Source: Moraxellaceae bacterium | GTDB lineage: Bacteria; Pseudomonadota; Gammaproteobacteria; Pseudomonadales; Ketobacteraceae | Length of the DNA stretch: 7,062 nucleotides | Assembly (NCBI GenBank): GCA_002402125.1 | Contig: NVVG01000283.1 | Location: forward strand, 1-7,062 | Reading direction: 5' to 3' | Shown: positions 6,663 through 7,062 of the stretch, in pieces | How positions within the stretch are numbered: position 1 is the first letter of the stretch | Layout: each line of letters begins with the position of its first letter | Translations under genes and position numbers: made by a program | Notes under the pieces: model-generated | Database searches by the model: none | What the model saw: only the letters and a program-made list of their open reading frames with translations | What the model was told of the DNA's origin: nothing

Positions 6663-6678
6663 GTATGGCTGGTTGCAA
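6650..6678 (-). promoter_or_regulatory. hipBA promoter
   Basis: On the minus strand, -35 TTGCAA (6678-6673, 4 of 6 consensus bases) is followed by a 17-base spacer and a perfect -10 TATAAT (6655-6650). Transcription would start near 6643, giving a leader of about 34 bases. The -10 lies inside the right arm of the operator. Confidence 0.75.
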
Positions 6679-6701
6679 GTATGGCCTGGAACTTACAGTT
6701 A

Positions 6702-6782
6702 CTATATTTCAGCCGAAGAGAGCGGGCATGCAACGACAATAGCGGCCAGTACTAGAGGGCCATAGGCGCTTAAAATGCCCAT
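6702..6782 (-). pseudogene. Truncated second copy of the small membrane protein gene
   Basis: The ATG at 6782-6780 opens a frame of 26 codons ending at TAG (6704-6702). Fourteen of the first 25 residues are identical to the protein at 4666-4929 (M.IL...G.L...AIVVA...SSAE). The 75 coding bases align without gaps (14 differences), and 11 codons change amino acid. Changes inside the membrane segment introduce two prolines and a cysteine, consistent with loss of constraint. Homology ends abruptly after the SSAE codons, where the hipBA promoter region begins. A TTTAAAGGTAAAT-type leader similar to that of the intact gene precedes it. It is most likely a relic; a functional short peptide cannot be excluded. 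Confidence 0.72.
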
Positions 6783-6824
6783 ATTTACCTTTAATGGGGT
6801 TTACGAATTCGAAATATTTGGCTT
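6708..6824 (-). repeat. Repeat copy 2: relic 5' end and upstream region, direct repeat of 4855-4985
   Basis: This is the partner of copy 1 in the same orientation, with corresponding starts about 1.85 kb apart. It includes the relic coding bases and a shared upstream segment with GAATTC and TTTGGCTTT. Together the two copies bracket hipBA. Confidence 0.78.
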
Positions 6825-6896
6825 TACGTGAATATAATATGTTGAAAAATATAAGTTTATGCAGATAGTGCGGGCTTTTGACAGTAGCCAGGCCAC

Positions 6897-6941
6897 AAAA
6901 AAAGCCCGCAAGGCCGGTAATGAAGCGGTCTTGCGGGCTTT
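6897..6941 (-). terminator. Intrinsic terminator of ssrA
   Basis: A 12-bp perfect stem (6901-6912 with 6930-6941, core AGCCCGCAAG/CTTGCGGGCT) has, on the minus strand, a trailing run of seven T (the plus-strand A-run at 6897-6903, partly within the stem). It lies 25 bases beyond the mature tmRNA 3' end, as expected for the terminator of that gene. Confidence 0.9.
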
Positions 6942-6943
6942 AT

Positions 6944-6960
6944 AGGTTCATCCTGAACCT
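6944..6960 (-). other. Short perfect hairpin just beyond the tmRNA 3' end
   Basis: AGGTTCA (6944-6950) and TGAACCT (6954-6960) are perfect 7-base complements around a 3-base loop, between the CCA end of ssrA and its terminator. It could guide or block 3' trimming of the precursor RNA. The function is inferred only from position. Confidence 0.45.
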
Positions 6961-6965
6961 TCATT

Positions 6966-7062
6966 TGGTGGAAGCGGCGGGAATCGAACCCGCGTCCGCC
7001 AGCACTCTGCCTAAGGGTCTACATGCTTAGATCTCGTCTTTAATCTTACTTGCAACGATCCA
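6966..7062 (-). ncRNA. ssrA: tmRNA (ssrA), 3' end, cut by window edge
   Basis: Read on the minus strand, the last 97 bases end in CTTCCACCA with an encoded CCA. They contain the T-arm GCGGGTTCGAATCCCGC (5-bp stem, 7-base loop) and the conserved upstream core TCTAAGCATGTAGACC followed by GGACGCGGGTTC, matching the pattern of E. coli tmRNA. The U at the third acceptor position from the discriminator allows the G3-U70 pair needed for alanine charging. No D-arm or anticodon arm of a normal tRNA is present. tmRNA, with SmpB, rescues stalled ribosomes and tags the unfinished protein for degradation; the tag-coding part lies outside the window. Confidence 0.93.

Noticed and set aside
6550..6765. 71-codon plus-strand frame across the hipB start and operator
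   Set aside because: It crosses hipB, its promoter and the relic gene in antisense; the predicted peptide is a composite of these and shows no domain.
4855..6824. A classic insertion sequence or integrative element with terminal repeats
   Set aside because: No transposase or integrase is present, the flanking repeats are diverged coding and upstream sequence, and no short target duplication was found.
6966..7062. An ordinary tRNA gene suggested by the T-arm and CCA end
   Set aside because: No D-arm or anticodon arm precedes the T-arm, and the AAGCATGTAG core is specific to tmRNA.

Overview
The window reads as chromosomal DNA of a moderate-GC gammaproteobacterium, probably free-living or marine. 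Three things support this: the tmRNA 3' end resembles E. coli ssrA in its conserved core, the zinc alcohol dehydrogenase closely resembles E. coli Ahr/YjgB, and a Fur-type operator overlaps a sigma70-type promoter. Genus cannot be fixed from the sequence alone.

Left part (1-2134, minus strand): an iron-regulated lipoprotein pair. An imelysin/M75-family lipoprotein (787-2058/2061) is followed on the same strand by a di-heme oxidoreductase (DUF1111/DHOR) lipoprotein that runs off the left edge. The promoter (-35 at 2119-2124, -10 at 2096-2101) is buried in overlapping Fur-box-like sequence. A long hairpin followed by a T-rich tract on the minus strand (701-753) lies between the two genes and could limit expression of the second.

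Middle (2217-4652, plus strand): a membrane fatty acid hydroxylase/sterol desaturase superfamily protein, divergent from imelysin. Then comes a 388-base gap holding a coding-like but frame-broken short ORF (about 3264-3461). An Ahr-like NADPH-dependent aldehyde reductase follows, with a textbook Shine-Dalgarno that fixes its start at 3553. A strong bidirectional terminator (4623-4651) closes this block against the convergent genes to its right.

Right part (4666-7062, minus strand): a small single-pass membrane protein of unknown family (87 aa), a complete hipBA-type toxin-antitoxin operon with a clear promoter and a large dyad operator, a truncated second copy of the small membrane protein gene, and the 3' end of ssrA with its terminator. 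The hipBA operon lies exactly between the intact gene and the truncated copy, which are in the same orientation. The two copies match over the first 25 codons (61 of 75 bases, no gaps) and over part of the upstream DNA. Together with the adjacent ssrA 3' end, a frequent integration site in bacteria, this makes the segment look like a small accessory region. No integrase or transposase is visible in the window.
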